Shown in pieces: positions 43,271 through 56,422 of a stretch of 64,000 nt of DNA. The stretch is from the NCBI GenBank assembly GCA_024643255.1, contig JAHENF010000097.1:109375-173374 (forward strand), written 5' to 3'. This stretch comes from Ilumatobacteraceae bacterium (GTDB lineage: Bacteria > Actinomycetota > Acidimicrobiia > Acidimicrobiales > Ilumatobacteraceae). Position 1 is the stretch's first letter; each line of letters starts with the position of its first letter. Under the pieces are notes generated by a model, which saw only the letters and a program-made list of their open reading frames with translations, did not search any database and was not told the origin of the DNA. A program made the translations under genes and the position numbers.

Positions 43271-45283
43271 TCAGCCGGCGCGACGTCCGCGAGCGGCGAG
43301 GGCGCGCTTGCCCTCCATGAAGTCGACGAGCACGTAGTCACCGAGATGTTCGGGCGTGGTGAAGAACGCCCGACCCCTGTTGATCTGCGTCAACTGCTCG
43401 ATGAACGCGCGCAGCGAGCCGTCGGCACCGAGGCCGAACGTGTTGATCCTGATCTGCTCCTTGGTGCAGCGAACGACCTCACGCAGCGTGGCCTCGACCG
43501 TCTCACGAACCGGCGGATAGTTGAAGAACGGCATCCCGTTGTCCATGATGTGTGCCGTCGGCTCGCCATCGGTGATCATGATGATCTGCTTCGTGCCCGA
43601 CTCGCGTGCCAACAACTTGCGCGCCAGCACGAACCCGTGCTGCATGTTCGTGCCGTACACGAAGTCCCACGACACCTCCGGCAGCTGCTCCGCGGTCAGG
43701 ATGCGGGCGGTCTCGGAGAAGCCGACGATGCCGAGGTAGTCACGAGGGAACTGCGACGTGATCAGACTGTGCAGCGCCATCGCGACCTTCTTGGCCGGCA
43801 GGAAGTTGTCGCGCATCGGCATCGACAGCGACAGGTCGAGCATCAGCACCGTCGACGAGCGCGTCAGGTGCTCGGTCCGCTCGATCTCGAAGTCGGACGG
43901 ATCGAGCTGGATCGGAGTCCCGCCTCCGGTGCGTCGCAGCGCGTTGCGGATGGTGCGGTTCAGGTCGAGTTGGAACGGATCGCCGTATTCATAGGCCTTG
44001 GTGTCGTACGTCCGCTCGTGACCCTGGCCGAGATTCGACGTCTGATGCTGGCCGACGGTGTCCTTGGCCAGCTTCGAGAAGAGGTCGCGAAGCGCGTTCG
44101 AACCGATCTTGCGCAGACCCTTCGGGGTCAGTTCGAGGCGTCCCTCCTTCTGCTCGATGAGTCCCGCCTCCTCCAGCATCTTGGTGAGTTCCGCCAGCCG
44201 TTCCAATGAGCGCGCCGCGTCGTCGCCCATCAGGTCACGCACACGATCCATGTCGGCTTCGGCCAGCGCCGCGGGACTGGAGGCATTCCGCAACAGGTTC
44301 TCCAGCTGATCGAGGTCACCCATGTCCTGCATGGCCTGCATCGCCTGCTGGAACCCCATGGGGTCCTGGCCCTCGAAGTCGTAGCTCTGGTTCCAGTTGA
44401 GCTGCGGGAACATCTGCTGCAGATTCCCCGACAGCTGCTGCATCTGCCACTGGAGATCCATGTCCTCCATCAGTTGGTCGGACAACTGCTGGAGCTGTGC
44501 GCGCTGCTCCGGCGTCATCGAGTTCATCATCGCCTGCATCGCCGCCATGCGCTTGGCCATCTGCTCGAGCAGTTCCTCGACGGTCTCGGGGTTCTCCGGG
44601 AAGAAGTCGCCGTACTCCTCCATGAACTGCTCGAAGCCGGAATCCTCACCGCGCTGATGCTTCTCCAACATCTCGTTGAGCGCGGCCATCATGTCCTTCA
44701 TGCGCGCCATGTCCTCGGGCGTCATGTTCGCCATCGCGCCCGACATCTGGTCGACCATCTGCTGCATCAACTGCTCGCGCAACTTGTCCATCAACTGGTC
44801 GAAGCGCTGCTTGGCCTCCTTCGACTCGAAGTTGTACGAGTCGAGTTCGCGGACCTTGCCCGCCAGATCGTCGGGCATCAGGTCGAGGCGCATGTTGCGC
44901 TCGTCGGCGGCCGCCTGGGCGTTCTGGGCTCGACGCTCGTCGCCGGAGTTGAGCGCCTCGTTGCGGGCGTTGTCGATGGCGTGACGTTCCTCGTCGATGA
45001 TGTCGTCGAGTTGTTCCTTGATCTCGTCGTACACGCCGCCGAGGTCGGAGTTCTCCAGACGCTGCTGACGTTCCTGACGGAGCTTCTCGAGCAGCTCGCG
45101 GATTCCCTGCAGTTCCTCCCCGTTGCGGTCGCGCATGCCTTCTTGCATCATGCGTCGCAGCGCCGCGTTGACATCACCGTGGTAGAGCAACTCGTCGGTC
45201 AGCTCGTCGAAGGCCGCGTCGGCATCGAATTCGAACCCGGTCTGGGTTCCGTCCCACCGCGAGTACTCGAACCGCTTCGCCAT
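43271..45283 (-). CDS. VWA-domain protein with long charged coiled-coil region
   Basis: The 670-residue protein has a long charged, Gln/Met-rich helical region (about 55-330, with MMAALNEMLEKHQRGEDSG and many M-x-x-M runs) and a C-terminal von Willebrand A domain (about 455-660). The MIDAS motif is DLSLSMPMRDN near residue 485, with MITDGEPT near 560. It pairs with MoxR-type ATPases, as CoxE/YehP-like proteins do in metal insertion or chaperone roles. The partner ATPase is 1.5 kb away on the same strand, with a divergent two-gene insert between. Confidence 0.85.
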   Translation of the reverse strand: MAKRFEYSRWDGTQTGFEFDADAAFDELTDELLYHGDVNAALRRMMQEGMRDRNGEELQGIRELLEKLRQERQQRLENSDLGGVYDEIKEQLDDIIDEERHAIDNARNEALNSGDERRAQNAQAAADERNMRLDLMPDDLAGKVRELDSYNFESKEAKQRFDQLMDKLREQLMQQMVDQMSGAMANMTPEDMARMKDMMAALNEMLEKHQRGEDSGFEQFMEEYGDFFPENPETVEELLEQMAKRMAAMQAMMNSMTPEQRAQLQQLSDQLMEDMDLQWQMQQLSGNLQQMFPQLNWNQSYDFEGQDPMGFQQAMQAMQDMGDLDQLENLLRNASSPAALAEADMDRVRDLMGDDAARSLERLAELTKMLEEAGLIEQKEGRLELTPKGLRKIGSNALRDLFSKLAKDTVGQHQTSNLGQGHERTYDTKAYEYGDPFQLDLNRTIRNALRRTGGGTPIQLDPSDFEIERTEHLTRSSTVLMLDLSLSMPMRDNFLPAKKVAMALHSLITSQFPRDYLGIVGFSETARILTAEQLPEVSWDFVYGTNMQHGFVLARKLLARESGTKQIIMITDGEPTAHIMDNGMPFFNYPPVRETVEATLREVVRCTKEQIRINTFGLGADGSLRAFIEQLTQINRGRAFFTTPEHLGDYVLVDFMEGKRALAARGRRAG

Positions 45284-45289
45284 GACTGG

Positions 45290-45295
45290 AACTTA
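45290..45295 (-). promoter_or_regulatory. TAAGTT -10 element of the VWA gene
   Basis: On the minus strand TAAGTT is followed by exactly six bases and ATG at 45283. The VWA gene therefore has its own start point, separate from the MoxR gene. Confidence 0.5.
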
Positions 45296-45329
45296 ACGGG
45301 TCGTCCGCTCGTTCGCCGTTCGGAGCCAA

Positions 45330-45335
45330 TAACAT
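45330..45335 (+). promoter_or_regulatory. TAACAT -10 element of the cyclase gene
   Basis: TAACAT is followed by seven bases and ATG at 45343, back to back with the VWA promoter (start codons 59 bases apart). Confidence 0.45.
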
Positions 45336-45342
45336 CGCTGCC

Positions 45343-45888
45343 ATGCGTGTCCCCCGCACGTTCGTGTTCGTCGACTTGTCCGGATTCACGAACTACACCG
45401 CAGCGTTCGGCGACGACGCGGCTGGACGCATCCTCGGCACGTTCCGCGGGATCGTGCGCACGGTCGCCTCGGAGCGCGGTGTCCGGATCGCCAAGTGGCT
45501 CGGTGACGGCTGCATGATCGTCGCGGTCGAACAACGCGATGCGATCGAGTTCGTGCTCGACCTCGAGCAACGCGCCACCGACGTGTGCGCACCGCTGACC
45601 ATCCGCGCCGGACTGGCCACGGGACACGCGCTGCTCTTCGAGGGCGACGACTACATCGGCTCGGCGGTCAACATGGCCGCTCGTCTGTGCGACCGCGCCA
45701 AGGGTGTCGAGGTGCTGATCCCCACGATGCAGCTCGAACGCCTCCCCGAAGGGGTGCACGCCGAACCGTTCGGCGAGGTCGAGCTGCGGGGATTTCCGGG
45801 ACCGATCGACGTCGTCGAACTGGTCGGCACGCCGACCTCCGCCGGCGTCGACACGTCCGAGCTCTGGACACGCAGTCCGTTCATCTGA
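45343..45888 (+). CDS. Stand-alone class III nucleotidyl cyclase domain
   Basis: The 181-residue protein is almost only a class III cyclase homology domain. The two metal Asp (Asp11 in FVDLSGFT and Asp55 in WLGDGCM), Lys51, and the transition-state Asn110 and Arg114 (NMAARL) are all present, so it should be active, probably as an adenylate cyclase dimer. There is no membrane or sensor domain. It is followed 16 bases later by a GH1-like gene. Confidence 0.85.
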   Translation: MRVPRTFVFVDLSGFTNYTAAFGDDAAGRILGTFRGIVRTVASERGVRIAKWLGDGCMIVAVEQRDAIEFVLDLEQRATDVCAPLTIRAGLATGHALLFEGDDYIGSAVNMAARLCDRAKGVEVLIPTMQLERLPEGVHAEPFGEVELRGFPGPIDVVELVGTPTSAGVDTSELWTRSPFI

Positions 45889-45904
45889 TCCCGAGCCGCC
45901 ACCG

Positions 45905-46792
45905 ATGTCGATGACGTTCCTGCGAGGTGCCGCGCTGACCACGGCGAGCACGCTCGGTTTCGCCGACAACTCCGACATCGGACCGACGGCCGGAAATGGC
46001 TTCTTCCGTCGGTGGCCCGACGATCTCGCCGTCCTACAGGAGGTGGGGGTCACCGATCTGCGCATCACGCTCGACTGGGCTCGGCTGCAACCGCGACCCG
46101 CTGAACTCGACGAGGACTGGGCGGAGCGGTACGAGCAGATGCTCATCGCGGCCGACGCCATCGGCCTGCGGGTCTGGGCCACGCTGCACGACGGGTCGAT
46201 CCCGCGATGGTTCGACAACGATGGTGGGTTCGGCGACGACGAGACGTTCACGCGGTGGTGGCCACGGTGGGTTCAACGGGTCGCCGACCGGTTCGGCGAC
46301 GACATCGCTGCGTGGATTCCGTTCGCCGAGATCCCCAGTGGTGCAGCGCAGCCCTGGCGCGACACCTGGACCGTCCTCCAGAGCGACCGACCGGTCGTTG
46401 CGTCGGTGGCGCCCGACGCCTCGATCGAGCAGTACGTCGGTCTGGCGACGCATCTCGGCGTCGTGCTCCCCACCGACTGGGAACACGATGCACGCGTCGG
46501 TGATCGCGAACTCGAGAGCGCGGCCCATCGATGGGGGCAGCTCGTGCGTGACGGCGCCGACGCGATCGATGGCCCGATCGTGATCGCCGGGTTCTGCCCG
46601 AACCACGACGACGACGACACCGCCGCAAGGATCCTGGGACAGCTGATCGAGTCACTCGACGATGCGATCGGCGACGGAGTCGGCGTGGAGGTCTGTTTCG
46701 TCGAGCCGGCCATCGCCGCCGTCGAGACCGCGTCGGGGCTGCTCGATTCCGACCGCAAACTCACCCCCGCCGCCGAACGCTTCCTCCCCTGA
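45905..46792 (+). CDS. GH1-like (beta-glucosidase fold) protein, shortened
   Basis: The 295-residue protein matches the start of GH1 enzymes: FFRRWPDDLAVLQEVGVTDLRITLDWARLQP near residue 32, TLHDGSIPRWF, and WIPFAEIPSG near residue 138 where GH1 has TFNEP (the acid/base Glu is kept, Asn is Ala). The usual nucleophile motif TENG is not seen; the aligned part reads GFCPNHDDDD. GH1 enzymes are 430-500 residues. It is probably not an ordinary glucosidase. It is coupled to the cyclase gene. Confidence 0.65.
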   Translation: MSMTFLRGAALTTASTLGFADNSDIGPTAGNGFFRRWPDDLAVLQEVGVTDLRITLDWARLQPRPAELDEDWAERYEQMLIAADAIGLRVWATLHDGSIPRWFDNDGGFGDDETFTRWWPRWVQRVADRFGDDIAAWIPFAEIPSGAAQPWRDTWTVLQSDRPVVASVAPDASIEQYVGLATHLGVVLPTDWEHDARVGDRELESAAHRWGQLVRDGADAIDGPIVIAGFCPNHDDDDTAARILGQLIESLDDAIGDGVGVEVCFVEPAIAAVETASGLLDSDRKLTPAAERFLP

Positions 46793-46799
46793 TCACCCC

Positions 46800-46828
46800 G
46801 CGTCACACGGTGTGACGCGGTGTGACGC
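46800..46828. repeat. Palindrome between convergent genes
   Basis: GCGTCACAC (46800-46808) and GTGTGACGC (46810-46818) are perfectly complementary, and GTGTGACGC is repeated at 46820-46828. It lies between the stops of the GH1-like gene and the MoxR-type gene and could act as a terminator for either strand or as a protein-binding site. Confidence 0.45.
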
Positions 46829-46836
46829 TGGTCGGG

Positions 46837-48279
46837 TCAGGTGCGGCCGCGGTAGGTCGCGCTGGCGCCGCTCGCGTCCTTGTTCAAGCGCTTGCTGAGG
46901 TGCAGCCCCTCGAGTACGAACTCGACCGCCGCTGCAACCGCAGCCGGCGACTCGTCCCCACCGGTCAGGATGGCGACCGGTGTACGCAACGCCGCAACCT
47001 CCTCGACGAGGCGCGCGAGTTCCTCCGTCGTGACGCCTTCGCCGGTGTGTGCCACGGCACCGTCCTCGAACGCACCGATCACCGCACGCGTCTGCTCGGG
47101 CGGCACGATGTCCTTGAAGACCGTGAGCACGGCGCCCTTGATCAGGTTCTCCATGATCGCGCCCTCGCGACCCTCCTCGAGCGACTCGATCTCGATCTTG
47201 CCCATCGAGCTCGCCGCCAGCGCGTCGAGGTCGTCGACGCGGGCGACCACGTGACGCTCGCCGGCGCGCAGGCCCCGCCGCAGCGCGTTCGCCGCGAGGG
47301 CCTCGAAATTGGCCACGCTCAACCGAACGCTGACACCGGAACGCTGGTTGACGTGATTGCTGGCCCGGGCGAGGTGGCTGAACGTGGCAACCACATCGGC
47401 GAGGTAGTCGGGAACGTCGACGTGCACATCACCCGCAGCCGTGGTGATGTCGAGCGGCACCGCCTCCTGGCGCATGATGTCGACCTCGGTCTGCACGTCG
47501 AGCGGATAGTGCGTGCGGATCTGACTTCCGAACCGGTCCTTGAGCGGCGTGATGATCCGGCCACGGTTCGTGTAGTCCTCCGGGTTCGCCGACGCGAGCA
47601 GCATCACGTCGAGCGGCAGGCGGATCTTGTACCCGCGGATCTGGATGTCACGCTCTTCGAGCACGTTGAGCATGCCGACCTGGATGCGCTCGGCGAGGTC
47701 GGGCAGTTCGTTGATCGCGAAGATGCCACGATTGGTCCGCGGTACGAGCCCATAGTGCAGCGTCAACTCGTCGGACAGGTAGCGGCCCTCGGCCACCTTG
47801 ATCGGATCGACCTCGCCGATGAGGTCGGCGATCGACGTGTCCGGCGTGGCCAACTTCTCGCCGAAACGTTCACTGCGATGGACCCAGTGGATCGGCGTGT
47901 CGTCACCGAGTTCGGCAACCAGATCGCGGGCGTGCTTCGACACCGGCGCATACGGATCGTCGTTGATCTCGGAGCCGGCGACGATCGGCATCCACTCGTC
48001 GAGCAGACCCGTCAATGACCGGATCATGCGGGTCTTCGCCTGGCCACGCTCACCGAGGAAGATCACGTCGTGCCCCGCCAGCAAGGCGTTCTCGAGCTGC
48101 GGCATCACCGTGTCCTCGTATCCCGCGACACCGGCGAACAGCGGTTCACCGGCTGCCACCTTCTCGATCGCGTGCTCCCGCACCTCTTGCTTGACCGGCC
48201 GGGACACCCACCCCGCCGACCGCAACTCACCGAGTGTTGCTGCCAGATGTGCCGGTGGATCCGTTGCCGTGTCAGCCAT
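46837..48279 (-). CDS. MoxR/ChlI-type AAA+ ATPase
   Basis: The 480-residue protein has an AAA+ module (about 45-330). Walker A reads GERGQAKTR near residue 76, with Ala in place of the usual second Gly. The Walker B segment reads IFAINELPDL near 187, with Asn in place of the first Asp. LLASANPEDYTNRGRI and DRFGSQIRTHYP cover sensor 1 and the Arg finger region. It belongs with Mg-chelatase/MoxR-type chaperones that act with VWA proteins; the VWA gene is downstream. Confidence 0.85.
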   Translation of the reverse strand: MADTATDPPAHLAATLGELRSAGWVSRPVKQEVREHAIEKVAAGEPLFAGVAGYEDTVMPQLENALLAGHDVIFLGERGQAKTRMIRSLTGLLDEWMPIVAGSEINDDPYAPVSKHARDLVAELGDDTPIHWVHRSERFGEKLATPDTSIADLIGEVDPIKVAEGRYLSDELTLHYGLVPRTNRGIFAINELPDLAERIQVGMLNVLEERDIQIRGYKIRLPLDVMLLASANPEDYTNRGRIITPLKDRFGSQIRTHYPLDVQTEVDIMRQEAVPLDITTAAGDVHVDVPDYLADVVATFSHLARASNHVNQRSGVSVRLSVANFEALAANALRRGLRAGERHVVARVDDLDALAASSMGKIEIESLEEGREGAIMENLIKGAVLTVFKDIVPPEQTRAVIGAFEDGAVAHTGEGVTTEELARLVEEVAALRTPVAILTGGDESPAAVAAAVEFVLEGLHLSKRLNKDASGASATYRGRT

Positions 48280-48285
48280 GGCCCG

Positions 48286-48291
48286 AACCTA
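48286..48291 (-). promoter_or_regulatory. TAGGTT -10 element of the MoxR-type gene
   Basis: On the minus strand TAGGTT is followed by exactly six bases and ATG at 48279. Confidence 0.5.
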
Positions 48292-48374
48292 GCGCTCCGA
48301 CCTCGGCGACGTCCCGCGGAGCTCGCACGCAGGCGACGGAGCGCGCAGGCGGGTCGGTGAGCGCGGTGCATGGA

Positions 48375-48380
48375 TACGAT
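48375..48380 (+). promoter_or_regulatory. TACGAT -10 element of the GH2-like gene
   Basis: TACGAT is followed by seven bases and ATG at 48388. This places the start at MELSG rather than the in-frame ATG at 48370, which precedes the hexamer. Confidence 0.5.
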
Positions 48381-48387
48381 CGGGCCG

Positions 48388-50514
48388 ATGGAACTGTCGG
48401 GCGTCTGGTTGGCCGCCATTGCCGACGACGACGTCCGACGCACCGGTATCGGGCTCGACACCGACGACAGCGCGTGGACGCCCGTCGACGTTCCCGGGCA
48501 CTGGCGGAACTGCCCCGAGTTCGCCACCAGCGACGGGCCGCTGATGTACCGACACGGCTTCACCATGGCGGCGCCGGAGGAAGGTCGACGACGGTGGATC
48601 ACCCTCGACGGCATCTTCTACCAGGCCGACGTCTGGCTCGACGGCGCGTATCTCGGCGACCCCGAGGGGTACTTCTTCCCGCACACGTTCGACATCACGA
48701 CCCTGTCCCGGTTCGCCGACGACCACGTCCTCGCCGTCGAGGTGACGTGCTCGCCCCAGGCCTCGACGACCGGACGGAGGAACATCACCGGGGTGTTCCA
48801 GGCCCCGACCGGACCGAATTCGACCGCCAATCCGGGAGGGCTCTGGCGGCCTGTGCACTGGTACGACACCGGAGCGGTCCGCATCGATCGGTTCCGAGTG
48901 CTCTGCCGAGACGCCGACGAGCGGCGGGCACACCTTCGCATCGCCGCACGACTCGACAGCGACCGTCAGGCGCCGGTGACGATCCGCACCTCGATCGACG
49001 GGCTCGTCACCTTCGAGGAACAGCTGATGGTGGCATCGGGACACAACGAACTCGAGTGGAACGTCGACATCGCCGACCCGGCCCTGTGGTGGCCACGTTC
49101 GCTCGGGGGCCAACCCCTCGTCGACGTCGATGTCGAGGTGGTCGTCGCGGACGAAGTCAGCGATCGGCGGTCGCGCCGCACCGGGCTGCGGCAGATCACC
49201 TGGGACAACTGGCAGTGCACGGTGAACGGCGAGCGAATCTTCCTCAAGGGAGCCAACTACCTACCGGTCGCCGGGCTGCCCGCCGATGCGACCCCGGAAC
49301 ACATTCGCGGCGACCTGCAGGCGGCAGTCGATCTCGGACTCGACGCGCTGCGCGTTCATGGACACATCGCCGACCGCGAGGTCTACGCCGTCGCGGACGA
49401 GCTCGGCCTGCTGCTCCTCCAGGACTTCCCACTGCAGTGGGGACATGCGCGGTCGGTGCGCGCCCAGGCCGTCGGTCAGGCACGTGCCGCGGTCGACTCA
49501 CTCGGGCACCATCCATCGATCGCGATGTGGAACGCGCACGACGACCCGACCGCCAGCGACGCCGAGGACCGCGCGCCGGGATGGACGAACCAGTTCCGCA
49601 CGGTTGCTGCAGCCCAGCTGCCGAGCTGGAACCGCAGCGTCCTCGACCGCTGGGTCAAGCGGGCGTTCGAGAAGGCCGACCCCACACGCCACGTCGTCGC
49701 ACATTCGGGCGTACTCCCCCACCTTCCGCAGCTCGACGGCACCGACAGCCATCTCTCGTTCGGATGGAAGCACGGAGAGGCCGAGGACCTCGCTGACTTC
49801 GCCCGCCGACTTCCTCGGATGGTTCGTTTCGTGAGTGAGTTCGGGTCGGATTCGCCGCCGCGCGCCGCCCGGTTCATCGACGACGAACTGCGACTCAACG
49901 AGTGGCCCAACCTCGACTGGGACCGGCTCGCGGCCGAATACGGCTACCAGCGGGCGACCTTCGAGCGGCTCTTCCCGCCGAGCGACTTCGACACGTTCGA
50001 GGAATGGAGCGACACGACGCAGCGCTACCAATCCCACGTGCTGAAGGTGCAGATCGAAGCCCTGAGACGCCTCAAGTACCGGCCGACCGGAGGCTTCTGC
50101 TTCTCGTCGCTCAACGATTCGTCGCCGGCGATCTCCTCCAGCATCCTCGATGCCGACCGCGTCCCGAAGTTCGCCTGCGACGCGGTGCAGGCGGCGTGTG
50201 CACCGGTGCTCGTGATGGCCGACCCGCCCCCCGATGTCGCCGCACCCGGAGATCGGATCGACCTCGATGTCCACGCGGTCAGCGACCTGCGAACCGCGCT
50301 CGACTTCGCCGTGGTCGACGTGGTCGCTACCTGGCCGGGCGGCGAGCAGCGGTGGCGCTTCGGTGGCGCCGTGCCGGCCGACGACGTGGTCAAGGTCGGT
50401 CGAGTGCGCTTCGACGCGCCCGACGCGGTGGGCATGCTGACGATCGACCTGACGATGACCGCCGGCGATCTGGTGTCGACGAACCACTACGCCACGTCGC
50501 TCTCCCCCGCCTGA
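48388..50514 (+). CDS. Glycoside hydrolase family 2-like protein
   Basis: The 708-residue protein has the GH2 layout: sugar-binding jelly roll (about 1-170, LDGIFYQADVWLDGAYLG near 77), an immunoglobulin-like domain, and a TIM barrel (about 270-600, GERIFLKGANYLPV). The nucleophile Glu484 is in FVSEFGSD. The acid/base site, usually an N-E pair in a W-x-x-N-E motif, reads MWNAHDDPT, with Asp385 and Asp386. It resembles beta-mannosidase relatives of actinomycetes. Cytoplasmic, as no signal peptide is seen. Confidence 0.82.
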   Translation: MELSGVWLAAIADDDVRRTGIGLDTDDSAWTPVDVPGHWRNCPEFATSDGPLMYRHGFTMAAPEEGRRRWITLDGIFYQADVWLDGAYLGDPEGYFFPHTFDITTLSRFADDHVLAVEVTCSPQASTTGRRNITGVFQAPTGPNSTANPGGLWRPVHWYDTGAVRIDRFRVLCRDADERRAHLRIAARLDSDRQAPVTIRTSIDGLVTFEEQLMVASGHNELEWNVDIADPALWWPRSLGGQPLVDVDVEVVVADEVSDRRSRRTGLRQITWDNWQCTVNGERIFLKGANYLPVAGLPADATPEHIRGDLQAAVDLGLDALRVHGHIADREVYAVADELGLLLLQDFPLQWGHARSVRAQAVGQARAAVDSLGHHPSIAMWNAHDDPTASDAEDRAPGWTNQFRTVAAAQLPSWNRSVLDRWVKRAFEKADPTRHVVAHSGVLPHLPQLDGTDSHLSFGWKHGEAEDLADFARRLPRMVRFVSEFGSDSPPRAARFIDDELRLNEWPNLDWDRLAAEYGYQRATFERLFPPSDFDTFEEWSDTTQRYQSHVLKVQIEALRRLKYRPTGGFCFSSLNDSSPAISSSILDADRVPKFACDAVQAACAPVLVMADPPPDVAAPGDRIDLDVHAVSDLRTALDFAVVDVVATWPGGEQRWRFGGAVPADDVVKVGRVRFDAPDAVGMLTIDLTMTAGDLVSTNHYATSLSPA

Positions 50515-50528
50515 CACGCGGGTTGAAG

Positions 50529-50553
50529 CGCGGGGTCAGCTTGGGGCCCCGCG
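50529..50553. terminator. GC-rich hairpin between GH2-like gene and sdhB
   Basis: CGCGGGG (50529-50535) and CCCCGCG (50547-50553) form a 7-base stem with an 11-base loop, followed on the plus strand by TCTCATT. It lies between convergent stops and may serve both strands. Confidence 0.4.
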
Positions 50554-50559
50554 TCTCAT

Positions 50560-51326
50560 TCAGCGATCGAGGAGTTTGCGGTTCTTGAACTTCGACTTGA
50601 GGTAATCGATGTTCATGATCGCGATGTTGTCGATCGAGATCTCCTTCGGGCACGCCGCCTGGCATTCGCCGTGGTTCGTGCACGATCCGAAGTACTCGTC
50701 CATCTTCTCGACCATGGCCTCGGCGCGCTTGTATCGCTCCGCCTGGCCCTGTGGCAGCAGGTTCAGGTGGGCGAGCTTGGCCGACGTGAACAGGCTTGCC
50801 GCTCCGTTGGGGCAGGCCGCAACACATGCGCCACAGCCGATGCACGCCGCCGCGTCCATCGACGCATCGGCAACCGGCTTGGGGATGGGGATCAGGTTGG
50901 CATCGGGCGCGCCGCCGGTCGGCGCCGTGATGTAACCGCCGGCCTCGATGATGCGGTCGAGTGGCGCACGGTCGACCATCAGGTCCTTGATGACCGGGAA
51001 CGCAGCCGCCCGCCACGGCTCGACGACGATCTCGTCACCGCTGTTGAAGGTCCGCATGTGGATCTGACAGGTCGCCGCGCCCTTCGAAGGACCGTGCGCC
51101 TGGCCGTCGATCATCAACGAGCACGTGCCGCAGATGCCCTCGCGGCAGTCGTGGTCGAAGACGATGGCCTCCTTGCCCTCCTCGATGAGCCGCTCGTTGA
51201 GGATGTCGAGCAGTTCGAGGAACGACGCCTCGTCGCTGATCTCGGGAATCTGGTGGCTCTCGAAACGGCCCTGTCCGGTCGGGCCGTCCTGACGCCAGAT
51301 CTTGAGGGTGAGGTTGGTGAGGGTGC

Positions 51327-51330
<4 letters not shown>
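50560..51330 (-). CDS. sdhB: Succinate dehydrogenase/fumarate reductase iron-sulfur subunit
   Basis: The 256-residue protein has a plant-type [2Fe-2S] ferredoxin domain ([20 protein letters not shown] near residue 58) and a second domain with the Cys clusters [14 protein letters not shown] near 148 and [15 protein letters not shown] near 203 for the [4Fe-4S] and [3Fe-4S] centres. It wires FAD in SdhA to the quinone site. The GTG start overlaps the sdhA stop (GTGA). Confidence 0.94.
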
Positions 51331-53245
<1,915 letters not shown>

Positions 53246-53249
<4 letters not shown>

Positions 53250-54055
53250 GGCGCTGCCTCCTGGGTGGCGGTCACGGCATCGGGGTTGTAGTCGATGATC
53301 CCCGCTTGCACGGCGATCGGGAACGAACAGTTGCCGACCACGACGAGGGTCGCGACACCGGTCGCGAGATAGCGACGCCACTGGTTGAAGCGAGGGCTGC
53401 TCCAACCCAGCGACTGGAACAGCGACCAGGTGCCGTGGAACAGATGGATGCCGAGCGCGATGTTGGCGACGATGTAGAGGATCGCGACGGGCAGCCGCGA
53501 CAGCGACGTGTCGAGGTTGCGGTAGACGGCGCCCTTCACGAAGTCGGGATTCGCCCAACCCCAGGTGAGGTCGGCGAGGTGCCAGGCGAGGAACAACACC
53601 ACGATGATTCCGGTCCAGCGCATCGTGCGACTCGCGAAGTTGGCGACCTGGTAGTCACGAGGTGTCTGGTACTTGACCGGTCGGGCCTTGCGGTTCAACA
53701 CCGTGAGCGAGTAGGCCGCATGGAGGTGCAGCACGAGGGCCCCGATCAGCACGAATCGCATGATCCACAGGAACACGCCGTGCGGCAGGATCGGCACCAG
53801 GATCTGACGGAGGAACTCGCCGTAGATGTCGATGTCGTAGGCCCGGCCGTCGCCCTCGGTGACGACGCCGAGGTACATCTTCAAGTTGCCGATCATGTGG
53901 CCGATCACGAAGCCGATCCCGATGATCCCGGTGATCGCCATGACGTACTTCTTGCCGACGGCGGTGGAGTAGAAGTCGACGAAGAAGGGCTTCTTCTTCG
54001 ACGGCGGCTTGACGGCGGTTCCGGAGACCGGACCGCGGTTCAATGTTTGTGCCAT
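53246..54055 (-). CDS. sdhC: Succinate dehydrogenase cytochrome b subunit, type B
   Basis: The 269-residue protein has five predicted spans and several His at heme-ligand positions ([12 protein letters not shown] near residue 51, LVLHLHAAY near 107, [11 protein letters not shown] near 157, [10 protein letters not shown] near 206). It carries two hemes and the quinone site in one subunit, as in SdhCAB type B enzymes. The ATG at 54055 is preceded by TAGTTT at seven bases. Confidence 0.92.
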
Positions 54056-54062
54056 TGCAGGG

Positions 54063-54068
54063 AAACTA
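54063..54068 (-). promoter_or_regulatory. TAGTTT -10 element of the sdhCAB operon
   Basis: On the minus strand TAGTTT is followed by seven bases and ATG at 54055. Confidence 0.45.
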
Positions 54069-54171
54069 CTCGTCACCGATGCACGCCAGCCCAATCGGCC
54101 TTCGAATTCGGCACGGCCCGACGGACCGAACTGCGCCGAACACGAAGTGCGTGAAACCGCCAGTTGGGATC

Positions 54172-54249
54172 TAGCCTTCCGGGCCGACCATCATGGTCCC
54201 GGCTCGCTCGACCGTTCGAGTGAGTTCTTGCCGTATCGCCCTCAGGAGG
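54172..54249 (+). promoter_or_regulatory. Probable hppA promoter and Shine-Dalgarno sequence
   Basis: TAGCCT (54172-54177) is the likely -10. AGGAGG (54244-54249) is a full Shine-Dalgarno sequence ten bases before the GTG at 54260. This is one of the few plus-strand genes here with a leader of about 75 bases. The rest of the 54056-54259 gap shows nothing else clear. Confidence 0.45.
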
Positions 54250-54259
54250 CAACAAGCCC

Positions 54260-56347
<2,088 letters not shown>

Positions 56348-56360
56348 GGTCGAACACGGC

Positions 56361-56410
56361 GTTTGCGTGAGGTTTCGGTTGGGCCGTCCCAACCGAAATG
56401 TCGCGCAAAC
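56361..56410. terminator. Two-part hairpin between convergent hppA and DUF3097 genes
   Basis: TTTCGGTTGGG (56373-56383) and CCCAACCGAAA (56388-56398) form a perfect 11-base stem with a four-base loop; GTTTGCG (56361-56367) and CGCAAAC (56404-56410) add a second stem beyond an internal loop of five bases per side. It lies 14 bases after the hppA stop and 13 bases from the end of the DUF3097 gene, so it is probably a two-way terminator. Confidence 0.6.
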
Positions 56411-56422
56411 GTCCTGAACGCG

